A DNA stretch of 64,000 nucleotides from Nymphaea colorata (GCF_008831285.2 NC_045146.1:9808972-9872971); one strand, 5' to 3'; shown: positions 1-11,500, counted from the first letter of the stretch. The notes: generated from the letters alone by a model not told the origin. A program made the numbers and translations.

Positions 1-547
1 GCACAGACTTGCTGATTGATTCAAAGATCAAATTGAGTCTTTACCAAAGAACTGCTTTCCACCAATAGCAATGATGGCAAAGTATAAGATTTTTTTATGT
101 GAAACCATTTTTAATGAATCCTTGGTACTCAATGAAGTCTGAGACTAGTTAATTTATCATTTACCATCAAACTACTTTGGCCCTTTCCGGTTCATTGGAA
201 TGGATTAATCAGTTACTAACTCATTCTTTTTCGATATTGGAAATCCAATTAAAGATCTTTAGTTTATCTTAGTCGTTCGAGCAAGAATTGGCTCATTTCA
301 TTCATGGATGATCGTCACAAATGATCAGGTTGTTAACTAACTTCTTGTTTATTCGTCTTTCTTATAAATGGTGAAATAAATGATTCATATGCTAGAATCA
401 GGGGGCAAACTAGATACTTGTGAGATATACATATGCGTCCATGGAGAATATTAAAAAATAGAATAAAAGATCAATCAATGACTATTCATGATTTAATTCC
501 ATATTGAATCAATCCCGTACTGATTCTGAATTATAGGAATTTTTGTT
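1..547. other. Probable plastid spacer upstream of rps16
   Basis: AT-rich and non-coding. Its position directly 5' of rps16 suggests the trnQ-rps16 spacer, but I see no trnQ tRNA in it. The small open frame on the minus strand at 546-779 has no recognisable content. Confidence 0.4.
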
Positions 548-1635
548 ATGGTAAAACTTCATTTGGAATGATGTGGTAGAAAGCAACATGCGACTTGAAT
601 GACATGATCAGCTGTGGATTTTGACATCCATCATCTTCAATGAGGATGCTCTTGGCTCGACATATTTTGTTCTGTTTCACCATTACTCCACAATGTTGGG
701 TTGTAATGTAAATAAAATAGTACATGATGGAGCTCGAGAATAAATGATTATCAGAGGCAGGATCTAGGGTTAGTGCCAATTAATAATTTGGAACGACTTT
801 GTAAGTATGTCTTCGATATAGAAAAGGTCAAATTGGACCAACTTTTTAATGAAAAAATTTGCTGTAATTGGTGAGACTATTTCGATGATAAAGAAGTGTA
901 TCACATGGAAATTAATGGAATTGAATCATTCCTATGATTCTTTGACATAAAGAAATAGCCAAAAGGTATGTTGCTACCATTTCAGAAGATTAAAGTTCAC
1001 CGAAGTAATGTCTAAACCTAATGATTCAAGGATAAGTGACTCCAAAACAAGAAGACACCATTTTCAATGACTGTCTCAATCAAGTGGATTGGATCATAAT
1101 GAGTAAGAAATTGAAATATATTCCAGACGAGACAAAAAAGGGGTTATAGACTGCTCAATAAATATTTATTTAAGGATTTCTTTTTTAGTCCTTTGAGAAT
1201 TACACAACTTGAGTTATGAGGATGAATGATATTTTTATTTTTAAAGGAAGGAATAAGGAAAAAAGATGACTTCAATCATAATTTAATTGATGATTTCAAG
1301 GATCTGTTTGCTATAGATTTATATCCATAAATTTTAATCATTCTTTCTCGAGCCATATGAGGAGAAAACTTCCTATATGTTTCCAGGGGGTATTGCCCAT
1401 TGATTTATCCCAATGATCCACCTATCGAATCATTGCAATTGATGTCAGATCCTAAAGAGAGGGAAGAGATCTTCGAAAAGTAGGCTTTTACGACCCGATA
1501 AAGAATCAAACTTATTTAAATGTTCCTACTATTCTATATTTCCTTGAAAAAGGAGTTCAACCCACAGGAATTGTTCATGATATTTCAAAAAAGTTAGAGG
1601 TATTTAAGGAACTTCGAGTTAATCAAACAAAATGA
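548..1635 (+). pseudogene. rps16: rps16 (plastid ribosomal protein bS16), NUPT copy with group II intron
   Basis: Exon 1 is 548-587, 40 nt as in plastid rps16, and starts with ATG. It carries missense changes and an in-frame TGA at codon 8. The group II intron should begin GTGCG; here the first base is mutated, giving ATGCGACTTG. A domain V-like hairpin sequence (GAGCCATATGAGGAGAAAAC) precedes exon 2. Exon 2 is about 1415-1635. It reads clearly as the S16 core (for example [17 protein letters not shown]) but has an in-frame TAA where Arg is expected and ends in TGA. The mutated 5' splice site plus nonsense codons make it non-functional. In the plastid the protein would be part of the 30S ribosomal subunit. 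Confidence 0.9.
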
Positions 1636-2299
1636 ATATGAAATCAAAAGATGGACCGGTATAGTAGCTAGTTCTAGTTTTGTTTAATTGTTTCTTTACC
1701 ACTCTCTTGCTATATTCATAACTATTTGCTATTGTTCCTATGTGGTTTGAGATAATGTAAGGACAAAGAATGACAAAGAATTTCTTTGTCTTTTTATATT
1801 TATATGAATATGAGAGGGTTAGAAAAAGGATTATATTATATGTAATAACTAAAATCCATGAAATTATGGGATTACCATTAATCCGATGGTTTTCCTTGGG
1901 ACTCCCTCACCTCAACAAACAATAGGTAATCTTGGGGCCTATAGCAATAGTGAATAAATACGACATTCTTTTTTACCTACTTCTTCTTTACTATATATAT
2001 ATATATATATAATATAACGAATTTATGGATTTGCATCCACATGTATGTATGTAGGTTGATTATAAATTGATCTCTATCAAGTCCATATTTCATATCTTCA
2101 TACAATAGATAGTACAGTAGAAAGGTTCATATAGTTCTCCCCATCATACTATCTCATCTATTGGATACATACACCGAGGATTCAATCCAATCTGCTCACT
2201 TAATTTAAGACTTGGAATTGTCATCCCTTTCTTTCATTTATTGAATCCTTTTAAAAGAAATAAACTAATAAAATTGGACTAACTCAAGTTTCATTCAAA
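1636..2299. other. Plastid spacer containing the rps16/psbM junction
   Basis: AT-rich and non-coding, with a short TA run near 1993-2010. The join between the rps16 3' spacer and the petN-psbM spacer must lie here, because these genes are not neighbours in plastid genomes. I could not find petN, which normally lies beyond psbM on this side. The exact junction cannot be placed without a plastid reference. Confidence 0.5.
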
Positions 2300-2404
2300 T
2301 TAATCATTTTGATTGACTATTTTTACGTAGATGACAAGTAAAAAAGCAGTAGAAACTAGAATGAACAGCGTAGTAGCAATAAATGCAAGTATATTTACTT
2401 CCAT
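2300..2404 (-). pseudogene. psbM: psbM (photosystem II protein M), NUPT copy with intact frame
   Basis: The minus strand reads 34 codons plus TAA with no interruption, starting [11 protein letters not shown]. This is the usual length of plastid psbM, a single-span membrane subunit of photosystem II. A few residues differ from the highly conserved plastid protein, for example a Pro replaced by Ser in the membrane span. The frame is intact probably because it is short. Expression in the nucleus is not expected, as there is no transit peptide and all neighbours are decayed. Confidence 0.92.
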
Positions 2405-3184
2405 AATCTCATAATTTAATTTTATTTTGCTTCGCAAGAAATTGGGATCTAATCCCTTAGAGATGATCAATCATTCTCCATAATTTTGAAATTCAATGGC
2501 ATTAATTAAATCCTGATGATACTGAATCAGATTCTAATATCATGAATAACAATATCTGATCTATCAAATCAATTCATCGTCAAGAATTGAATAGTATAAC
2601 ATAGGAAGATCTTTTATCCATACTGAATCGAAAGATTGCATTCCTGACCCCCACCCAAGAATCCCTTTGAATTTCTCATATTTTTCTACTTTTTCGTTCC
2701 TTTCTATAACCCGCCGTCCTCATTCTTTATAGAATGACATCATATGAATGAGGTTTGACCAGGATTCCATTCGTCATAGATACAAACAGTAGAAATGAAC
2801 TGGAAAACGAATTAAGTTCTAAGCTAAGTTTTTGTGATGACCTAATCTTCTTGAAAGACAGAGAAAAATGAAAAAAAGATTATTCGTTCCATTTTCTATT
2901 CTCCACCCCCATAACAGAAAGATAGGATCTTTGATTGATCTTTTATTAGTATTTGTATCCTCCTTCCTTTCCTTAATTCAGATGTATAAATTGAGAATCC
3001 AACATGCAATTTGGGCGAGATAAAGAGATTGTCCCCAATTCAGTTAGTAATTGAGCTTACCTTGCCCGATGATAAATGTGAAATAAGGATCCTTCCACAT
3101 GGAATTAGACACTGCTCTTTGTCTCCTCCACTTCGTAGAAGGCGGAGCAATGAATCAATTGATTCATAGGATCCCAGGTCAGTG
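2405..3184. other. Plastid psbM-trnD spacer
   Basis: Non-coding AT-rich DNA lying between psbM and trnD, as in plastid genomes. No gene seen. Confidence 0.6.
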
Positions 3185-3258
3185 TGGGACTAATGGGGCT
3201 CGAATCTGTAGCTTCCGCCTTGACAGGGCAGTGCTATGACCAATTGAACTACAATCCC
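3185..3258 (-). tRNA. trnD-GUC: trnD-GUC, NUPT copy
   Basis: A 74-nt match to plastid tRNA-Asp on the minus strand, with anticodon GUC in the loop TTGACAGG (plus strand). Both acceptor arms are recognisable. Several C-to-T type changes lie in the D and T arms, for example GAATCTGTAGC where the plastid has GAACCCGCAGC. Probably a relic, since it lies in decayed plastid DNA. Confidence 0.9.
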
Positions 3259-3687
3259 AAGAAAAAGAGGTGTACAACTTACATTATTTATTGTTTATTT
3301 TGATTTTGTATTTTGATTTTATTTCATTGAACCATAACCATATAGATATATCATATAACAAAATAGATTGTAATTGATGCCTGTAACGGATATATTGATA
3401 TACATATCTACATAGATAGAAGAGAAGATGGATGGATAAATAACAAAGCAACTTGTGGTTATTGCCAAATTGACTGACAATCCATCTTTCAATGAAAAAG
3501 GGCTCTTTTTTTCATCTTTTCATTTTATTTCTCGAATTGGCTGAAAATAATTCATAGATCCAGATTGTTAGAAACATGAGAACACGAAGGAACAAATAGA
3601 ATCAAGTTGACTCTTTATTCCTTCATATCATCATGTATTTTTGGAGTATGGATTGGTTAATATCATCCTCAAGGATCGGCGAATTCT
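3259..3687. other. Plastid trnD-trnY spacer
   Basis: AT-rich non-coding sequence in the position expected for this spacer. No gene seen. Confidence 0.55.
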
Positions 3688-3771
3688 TGGGCTGAGCTGG
3701 ATTTTAACCAGCGTAGACATATCACCAACGAAATTACAGTCCATCCCCATTAACCGCTCAAGCATCGACCC
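3688..3771 (-). tRNA. trnY-GUA: trnY-GUA, NUPT copy
   Basis: An 84-nt match to plastid tRNA-Tyr (a long-variable-arm tRNA) on the minus strand, of the usual length. The anticodon GUA is still readable (plus strand AATTACAG), though the adjacent loop bases are altered. Transitions are scattered through the arms. Considered a relic. Confidence 0.88.
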
Positions 3772-3834
3772 AGGAAGAATAAGTTGTTGGTGTATTGATA
3801 ATTCATGGTCAACTTTTCTTTCGTTGTACCCTAT

Positions 3835-3852
3835 TACCCCTAGGGGAAGTCG
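3835..3852 (-). pseudogene. trnE-UUC remnant (3' acceptor and part of T arm only)
   Basis: The plus strand TACCCCTAGGGGAAGTCG matches the last 18 nt of plastid trnE-UUC. It is preceded by a CTAT spacer at the expected distance after trnY. The remaining 55 nt of the tRNA are absent and the sequence becomes unrelated at about 3853, so most of trnE has been deleted or rearranged. Confidence 0.75.
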
Positions 3853-4282
3853 CTTTTGTGATTCCATATACATATTAATGTAAGAAAAATTCTCTATTGT
3901 TCATTCAGGAACCTTTCATTACATTATATATTCTTATATAACAAAGATTAATTCTATAATCTAATCATAATCAAAATAACGGAGTATAAGGGATGTCTTG
4001 CCCGACAGAAAAAGTCAAACCCATTCATTCTAATTTTCACTCAATGATTCATACATCATTAAGATATAATAGACATAGACTGTTATATTACTATTCATTT
4101 CAAATATGTATTTATATATGTATTCAATTGAATTAACTATTCATTGTTCCTGAATGAGCCCCCATCTATATATGTAAATTGTATATATTGTATACAATAT
4201 ATACAATATATAATTGTACAAGATAAAATTGTATAGGTATGTCCAGTAGATTCTTAGTGGGCTAAATTTGTGAATTAAACAG
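3853..4282. other. Plastid trnE-trnT spacer
   Basis: AT-rich, with a self-complementary run (TATACAATATA) around 4188-4212. No gene seen. Confidence 0.5.
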
Positions 4283-4354
4283 GCTCTTTTAACTTAGCGG
4301 TAGAGTAACGCCATGGTAAGGCACAAGTCATCAATTCAAATCCAATAAAGGGCT
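4283..4354 (+). tRNA. trnT-GGU: trnT-GGU, NUPT copy
   Basis: A 72-nt match to plastid tRNA-Thr on the plus strand. The anticodon GGU is intact (GCCATGGTAAGGC). The T arm carries G-to-A changes (TCAATTCAAATCCAATA), which weaken pairing. The strand agrees with the plastid order trnT(+)-psbD(+). Confidence 0.9.
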
Positions 4355-5854
4355 TTTGCATGAAGCTGCAATGGTCATTTTTCCACATTCGGTAGAGATG
4401 GCATAAAAAAGGGAACTGCCTGTCAAAGTTATAATGAGTTATGGGGTTGAAAACCTGTTCATTCATTATGATAATAGGATGTCCCGCATTAGGAAGACTA
4501 CTACATTACTAAGGGATATATTCTCGTTATTCGTATTTTTTTGTCTTGGGACATAGATATTCTAGATACCCAAGTAGCAATTACCAAAGTATTCATACTT
4601 CTCTCTTGTTCCAATCAGGATCAAATCCAGCGGAAAAATGAGAAATAGAGAAAAAAAGTAAGTGGACCTGACCTGTTGAATCATGACTATATCAGCTATT
4701 CTCATACTAAGACTGATAGCAAGATTCGATATAAATGAAATTGTACAAGCAGATCTGTAATTTCCTTGGACCATGCAACATATTGTGGGTCGATTGAATC
4801 TTCTTCCTCCTCCTGGGTGCCCCATAAGAATGCCACAGGAATAAATCACTATTTATTTTCTCTTCTCCACTGAAACCGTTCATTATGAGTTACAAGAGCA
4901 ATCTATTTTTCTATATCTTTGACTGATTCTAGAAAAAAAAAGACTAGGTTATGTCTATATAGAATTTATATACAGATATCTGATCATGAACTCACGCAGC
5001 ACCATTCCTTACTGATGCATCTGATATTTTAGTTCCGCCAATGGTGAATAAACCTGAATCATGAAAAGGAATTTTTATTTCTAGTTTCCTATAGGAAAGA
5101 GGAGACAAAGTTTCTTTTTTTTTTTTTTGCTTCAACCCCTGAAAACATATACTTTGGGTGAAAATAAATACTCTAGAATTTGAGATTCATCCAAGGAAGA
5201 AAAAAATAAAAAAATTAAACAGTAACAAAAAATATTATTACTATTAATATAACTATAAATAACTATAACTACTTTATTTGATTATAACTAGATTATTTAT
5301 AAACAGTAGTATAGAAAGAAATAGTAGTATAGATCAGTAGTATAGATCATACTATTAGTAGTATAGATCATATTACATTAATATAGTATATAGTATACAG
5401 AGAAATATAAATTAGGGGAATCTATTAATTGCATAGATATACACAGAAATTGAGAGAATCCATAACATAAATAGTTGATCTTTTCTTAATATCACCACTA
5501 AGATCCAACAATCAAATCAATTGATGGAAGGGAGGGGGAGATAGATCTAGAAAGCAAGTGGTAAGGAAAGAAGGGACCGGTTGCTTCTTGTCAGTTATTT
5601 CATAAATTGAATCTGATTGATAAGGCATAAGACAATTCCGGTATCAGATGGTTCGTAGGAATAGAAAAGAATAATTGAGGTGAGCTAGGATGCCTAGGTC
5701 GGTTTGGTACAATAGAAAGGAAGGATCCGTATTGTATCTTCGAAACTAAAAATTTGGAAAAGGGTAGTGGATGGGGAATCATCTATAGACGATAAAACCT
5801 TCATATACTCAGATAATGATATGAGGTGTTTGAAAATGGTTGAAGTAGTTAAAT
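4355..5854. other. Plastid trnT-psbD spacer
   Basis: About 1.5 kb of non-coding DNA in the position of the trnT-psbD spacer. That region in plastids carries the psbD light-responsive promoter, which I could not identify with certainty here. There is a poly-T run near 5115-5127 and an AT-rich repeat (AGTAGTATAGATCA) around 5325-5370. The minus-strand frame at 4562-4849 looks fortuitous. Confidence 0.55.
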
Positions 5855-5860
5855 AGGAGG
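5855..5860 (+). promoter_or_regulatory. Plastid-type Shine-Dalgarno before psbD
   Basis: AGGAGG ends 6 nt before the psbD ATG at 5867, as in plastid psbD. It supports the start chosen for the pseudogene and has no role in nuclear expression. Confidence 0.7.
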
Positions 5861-5866
5861 ATCACT

Positions 5867-6928
5867 ATGACTATAGCCCTTGGTAGATTTACCAAAGAAG
5901 AAAATGATTTATTTTATATTATGGATGACTGGCTACGAAGAGACCAGTTCGTTTTTGTGGGTTGGTCCTGTCTATTGCTCTTCCTTGCTCCTATTTCACT
6001 TTAGGAGGGTGGTTCACAGGTACAACCTTTGTACCTTTATGGTATAACCATGGATTGGATAATTCATATTTGGAAGGTTGCAATTTCCTAACCACTTCAG
6101 TTTCTACCCCTGCTAATAGTTTAGTGCATTTTTTATTGCTACTATGGGGCTCGAAAGCACAACAAAATTTTACTCGTTGGTGCCAATTAGGTGGTTTGTG
6201 GACTTTTGTCACTCTCCATGGCACTTTCGGACTAATAGGCATCATGTTACATCAATTTGAATTTGCTCGATCGATTCAATTGAGACCTTATAATGTGATT
6301 GCAATCTCTGGTCCTATTGTTGTTTTTGTTTCCATATTCCTAATTTATCCACTAGGTCAGTCTGGCTGGTTCTTTGCGCCCAGTTTTGGCGTAACAGCTA
6401 TATTTCAATTCATCATTTTCTTCCAAGGGTTTCATAATTGGACATTGAACCCATTTCATATGATAGGACTTGCCGGAGTATTGGGTGCTGCTTTGCTATG
6501 CGCTATTCATGGTGCTACCATAGAAAATACTTTATTCAAGGATGGTGATGGTGCGAATACATTCCATGCCTTTAACCCAACTCAAGCTGAAGAGACCTAT
6601 TCTATGGTCGTTGCTAACCGGTTTTGGTCACAAATCTATGGGGTTGCTTTTTCCAATAAACATCGGTTACATTTCTTTATGTTATTTGTACAAGTCACCA
6701 GTTTATAGATGAGTGCTCTTAGGGTAGTCGGTTTGGCTTTGAACCTACGAGCCTAGGACTTCATTTCCCAAAAAATCCATGCAGCAAAAGATCCTAAATT
6801 TGAGACTTTCTACACCAAAAATATTTCTTTTAAATGAAGGTATTCGTGCTTGGATGGTGGCTCAGGATCAGCCTCATGAAAACCTTATATTCCCTAAGGA
6901 GGTTCTGCCTCATGGAAACGCTCTTTAA
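5867..6928 (+). pseudogene. psbD: psbD (photosystem II D2 protein), NUPT copy
   Basis: Similarity to D2 runs from ATG ([13 protein letters not shown]) to the expected terminal TAA overlapping psbC, and the total span of 1062 nt equals the normal gene length. It is nonetheless dead. A one-base deletion near 5980 shifts the frame, and a one-base insertion near 6829 shifts it back, so the length is restored by chance. Within the shifted frame a Trp codon is TAG (6706-6708) and a Tyr codon is TAG further on. Many replacements are of the kind G:C to A:T (Arg to Gln/His, Glu to Lys). Five-helix segments such as [12 protein letters not shown] and [10 protein letters not shown] remain clear. Confidence 0.95.
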
Positions 6929-7231
6929 TGGAACTTTAGCTTTAGTTGGTGGTGACCAAAAAACCACCGGTTTTGCTTGGTGGGCGGGGAATGCCCGACT
7001 TATCAATCTATCTGGTAAATTACTCGGAGCTCACGTTGCCGGATTAATCGTATTCTAGGCTGGAGTAGTGAACCTATTTGAAGTGGCTCATTTCGTACCA
7101 GAGAAGCCTATGTGTGAACAAGGATTGATTTTACTTCCCCAGGCTACTCTAGGTTGGGGGGTAGGCCCTCGGGGGAAGTTGTAGACACCTTTTCATACTT
7201 TGTATATGGAGTTCTTCACTTAATCCCACAG
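6912..7231 (+). pseudogene. psbC: psbC (CP43) 5' fragment, NUPT copy
   Basis: Starts [15 protein letters not shown], overlapping the end of psbD as in plastids. The start is ATG, and the plastid start is commonly GTG, so this is itself a G-to-A change. A 6-bp deletion removes two residues after GAHVA. The next Trp is TAG (7056-7058). A 3-bp deletion and a frameshift follow, and similarity ends near 7231, about 110 residues into a protein of about 470. The end of similarity marks the NUPT boundary. Confidence 0.92.
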
Positions 7232-8400
7232 TGCTTCTATCGTAGCTTGTTTCTTATATCTCGATTTTGTTGACCGATGATTTTTTTATATGCTGCAACC
7301 TTGCTTTGATCAAGTCCATCCCCTTTGTGCAATTAGCTGAATCTTGATTCATACGCTTCATATCTTCTTGCATACTTGTCAACATACTCAATAATCATAT
7401 CATCCTCAGGCCTTTCTAATGGTTGAAAAAGGACGAAGAACCGTAGGCTCTAATACCAATTTGATGAAGAGATTAGAAATTTTGCTTCAATTGGATCAAA
7501 GCCTGACCAAGTTGGAGAAAATGAAAAAAAATGGAACATAAATAACAATAAAAAATAGAGAAAGAAAATGCAAGGAAACAATTAGGATTTTGATTCAACA
7601 AATGACTGATCATGAACCCAAAACACACTTATTGGATCCTTAGATGTAGATCCAAAACTAAAAATAACAAAGTCCAACTCAATCCATTAAATGAAAACAC
7701 AAAAAGAGATCCAATGCAAGATAGCACTTTCATTTGCAAGATACTTCTGTTCAAGAATTGGTTTTAGTAGGTTTGTAAGACTTCTGCTCTTCTAAGAACT
7801 AGAGTAGAATATTTATAGGGCTTACTATTTCATAGCTGTCAGAACAGTTTTTCTTATGGTTTAGGCACTATTTCATATGAGTATTACCCTAGCTTTCCGT
7901 TATTTAGTTGAGTAAATTAGGCTGTTCTTTAGATTTTTGGTGAGTGTTAGAGTAGTTAGATTAGGTTTCTTCTATGCTCCACATATTTTGTTTTCTAATA
8001 TCATTGCCAAGCTCATAGTTAGCAGTCGGTTTGCTTAGTTTTGCTTACTGTGTGTTCTAATAATCTCATCTGTCTAGAAATAATACTTTTTCCGATTCAT
8101 AATTGATTTAACTGAATCGGCCGATTTAGAAACCCGCAACTGGACGGATTCCGACTCAATTTCCTAATTTTAAAAACATTCGTTGAAACAAACAAATAAA
8201 TAAATGATGTCCGACTCCAGTCCTCCTGTCGGGTTGGACGGTGAATAGACAACTCTGTGAATACTCTTGTGAATTGGAACCCAAGCGGCGGACGGGGACC
8301 GAAGGCAGAGTCGGCGGTGGTGCTGTCCTTTCCTCTCCTCCCGAGGGGGAAGTGAAAGAGAAGTCGATTGAGCGCAAAATTCGTTGGAAAATTTGAAGAA
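7232..8400. other. Upstream and 5' untranslated region of the glucosidase II beta gene; no other gene seen
   Basis: Non-coding. 7446-7458 reads GGCTCTAATACCA, the complement of an initiator-Met tRNA primer-binding site with one change. A decayed minus-strand LTR retrotransposon may therefore have ended here, but I cannot define its LTR. GC content rises from about 8210 and CT-rich tracts appear (about 8325-8350), which fits a transcription start and 5' UTR just before the ATG at 8401. I cannot place a TATA box with confidence. Confidence 0.5.
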
Positions 8401-8503
8401 ATGACTTATTGGATCTTTCTACTTGGATTCATATGGCTCGCCGTTACTTACAATGGAGTCGAGGCGGATTCCGCCGTGCAACTCCTAGGACTGTCTCCCC
8501 TAG
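8401..8503 (+). CDS. Glucosidase II beta exon 1
   Basis: Codes residues 1-34: signal peptide and start of the mature protein. Donor CTAG|GTAAGG, ending in phase 1. Confidence 0.93.
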
Positions 8504-11500
8504 GTAAGGCGATTCGCGAACTCTCATTTTCCTACTTGCTTCTCGGACATTCAACCACGTTCCTTTTTCTGATTCTTCAGATTTGTAATCTTTCTTTCTG
8601 AATGCTCTTATTGTGTGATCATCAGATGAGAAATACTTCAAATCAGAAGCGATTAAGTGCAAGGACGGATCGAAGAGTTTCGTTAGGGCTAGATTGAACG
8701 ATGGATTCTGCGATTGCGCGGACGGAACGGACGAACCTGGTGAGCAATCTCTTTCTCTCTCTAACTTCTTTTTTGCGTTGTCTTACCGAATTCGAGGAAG
8801 CTTTCTTTTCTCATGAGCTTGCGATCGAAGTTTGATGCTTTCTTTTGCGTCTGGTAACTCTTGGTTTTATCAGTACGGTGAGGGTCCCCCCCCCCCCCCC
8901 CCCCCACAACCATTTTTGAGCTCGGGAATGAAGCAGGGTCTGTCCATTGATGATGCGGAAAAAGCAGATTCACGCATTATTTGTTTCTATTGTGTAGGAA
9001 CGCCTGCATGTCCTGAGGGAAGATTCTTCTGCAGAAACTCCGGCCACACGCCCCTCACATTATTTTCTTCTCGTGTGAATGATGGCATTTGTGGTAAGGG
9101 TTTCTTTCCACTAAACTAAAATGATGTTTCTTTTTCTGCTATTTGATTGAGGGTTTGATTCTGTACCATCAAATGCTTCTGAATTTGCTTCTTGTTGTTC
9201 AAGCAAATTCTTAGTGATTGATTGTTTGTTTTATGGGGGAGCATGTTGTGTGTTAACGATGGTATTGCCACAAGATTGCTTCTTGAATTGGGCCGAAGTT
9301 TGCTTGTGTTTCTTGAACAGTTGATTGTCGTTCTGTTTGTAGTAATCTTGATGCCATCTGAAGTTGATTTTTCTTTAGAAGTTAGCTTATTTGAACCTGA
9401 CCGTCTGATGAGTGAATAGTCAAACATCTACTTTAGCTGATAGATTACATCCTCATTACATGACTTAGATGTGCCCGGAGCCATAATGAACTATGAAGTT
9501 CTTGTTTGATATTTTCAGTTTCTTTTTTTGTACTCATTGAGCAGATTGTTGTGATGGAAGTGATGAATATGATGGGAAGATCAAATGTCCAAATACATGT
9601 TGGGAGGCTGGCAAAGCAGCTAGAGAAAAATTAAAGAAGAAGATTTCTACATTTCAGGAGGGTTCTGCTATACGTAGGCAGGAAATTGAGCATGCCAAAC
9701 AAGCAATTGAGAAAGAAGAGGCAGAGCTATCAAAGCTGAAAAAAGAGGAGAAACTGCTCAAAGATGTAGTTGACAAGCTCAAAGGTAACTTGGCAAGGTC
9801 TTATCGTTTTACCCAGCTTACTCTTTATTCTACTGTCACTCAATGATGGCAAATTCTTATATATAAGAGAGAGAGAGAGAGAGAGAAGCCCTTGAACTTC
9901 AGCTTTGGATGCTATTATGCATTCTAGATTCTGCTCAAGTTTTAGACTAATTTGCACAAATAGCTTTAGTCTCAACTACTGCATAGGTTGTGTCTTGCTT
10001 TGAGAAGGTATATGCTTGCATGCCATTCATGGAACGTGTCTTACGTGTCTTAATAAGTTTTTCATGGAACGTGTCTTAATAAGTTTCTCTTATTTGCAAT
10101 TTAGCTTCATTGATATCCTGGATGTTCTCAAACTAATGCTAATATATCTAACCTACTGTTACTTATATAAAATGTTGTAAAAAGCATATTGTAAGCCATA
10201 TCAGTCCAATAGATACTTTGTATCGTAAAGTATCGTAACGTATCGTATATGTATCGTAAAATTGTATTTTTCAATATTGTAAAAAGCGTATCGTAAGCCG
10301 TATCGGTCCGGCTACTAGAATACGCTTTATCGTAAAGTATCATAACGTATCGTAAATTTATTTTTTAATTAAAAAATAAAAAAAATTAAAGAAAAATCAG
10401 ATAAATGAAGAAAAATAAAATTTATGTTTTTTAAATAAAAAAACATGTTATACATAATGGCAGGCTTATTATAGGTATGAAGTTACTTCACAAACACTAA
10501 TAAGTGGTCATAATATCATATAGTAACACAACATGATCTAAGACATCAAGAAACATAATTTATATGATGACCTACATAATAACTCACAAGTAAGTTATAA
10601 GATACATAACGTATCAAAAACCAAGTTTTACGTACACTATACATCACATCACAAGACAAAATTGTTCAATGTGAATGCAAATAACAAATGAAAACAGGTT
10701 CATTCATAATCTTTATCATCTCATTCTCATTTTCATCTTTTGTAGAAGATATAAACCCCTCTTTATGTATCCATGCATAAATCTGCTTTCAAATTGATGA
10801 TTTCATGGTGAAATTGATTATTCCTTCTGAAGATTGCCACAATCTCCCTCTCCTTCAACTATTAAATATGTTCAGAAATGAAGAGGGTGACAAGTTTTAA
10901 AAATTAGTTTGAAAAAGGATGGTTTTAACCACATACTTCTCAAAATAGACATGTATCGTGCGATATGAGGTGTATCGCCCTATATCGTACGATACAAGTT
11001 GTGTATTGCATGATACATGCGATACACATACGTTACACCACCTGTTTGCAATACAGGTGATGTATCATATTGTAAATTTTAAAAGCGACGGTATATATCA
11101 TACGATACGGCCCTAATGCGTACAACAGTGGTTTTTTTAATTCAGAAAATAAGAAAAAGTCAGAAATAAAGAACAAAACAGATAAGTAAAAAAATATGGT
11201 TTTTTTAATGAAAAAAAATGTTATACATAATGATAGGCTTATTGTAGATACAAAATTACTTCACAAACATTAATAACTCATAATATCATATAGTGACACA
11301 ACATGATCTAAGACATCAAGAAACATAATTTATAAGATCTACATAATAACTCACAAGTAAGTCACAAGATCCATAATCATCAAAAAACAAGTTTTACATA
11401 CATTATACGTCACATCCCAAGACAAAATTGTTCAATTTTAGTGCAGATAACAAATGAAAATAACTTCATTCATAATCTTTATCATCTCCATTCTCATTTT

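Larger units (their letters stand above)
1..7231. other. Nuclear insertion of chloroplast DNA (NUPT), mosaic and decayed
   Basis: Chloroplast genes are recognisable through this stretch: rps16 (548-1635, +), psbM (2300-2404, -), trnD-GUC (3185-3258, -), trnY-GUA (3688-3771, -), a trnE remnant (about 3835, -), trnT-GGU (4283-4354, +), psbD (5867-6928, +) and the start of psbC (6912-7231, +). From psbM to psbC the order and strands match the standard land-plant large single-copy region. The rps16 block belongs tens of kilobases away and in the other relative orientation, so at least two plastid pieces were joined. Stop codons, indels and many G:C to A:T changes show that this is a nuclear copy and not plastid DNA. 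The left end lies beyond the window. The right end is where psbC similarity stops. Confidence 0.93.

Noticed and set aside
1-2299. petN and trnQ, expected beside psbM and rps16
   Set aside because: I searched for both by eye and found no matching sequence. They may lie beyond the pieces that were transferred.
2300-2404. psbM as a functional nuclear gene
   Set aside because: The frame is intact but only 34 codons long, has no transit peptide, carries changes at conserved sites and sits among dead plastid genes.
4562-4849. 95-codon minus-strand open frame in the plastid-derived region
   Set aside because: It lies in the trnT-psbD spacer, has no recognisable domain, and plastids have no gene there.
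8368-8400. An upstream start for the glucosidase gene at 8368
   Set aside because: That codon is TTG. The ATG at 8401 gives a proper signal peptide.
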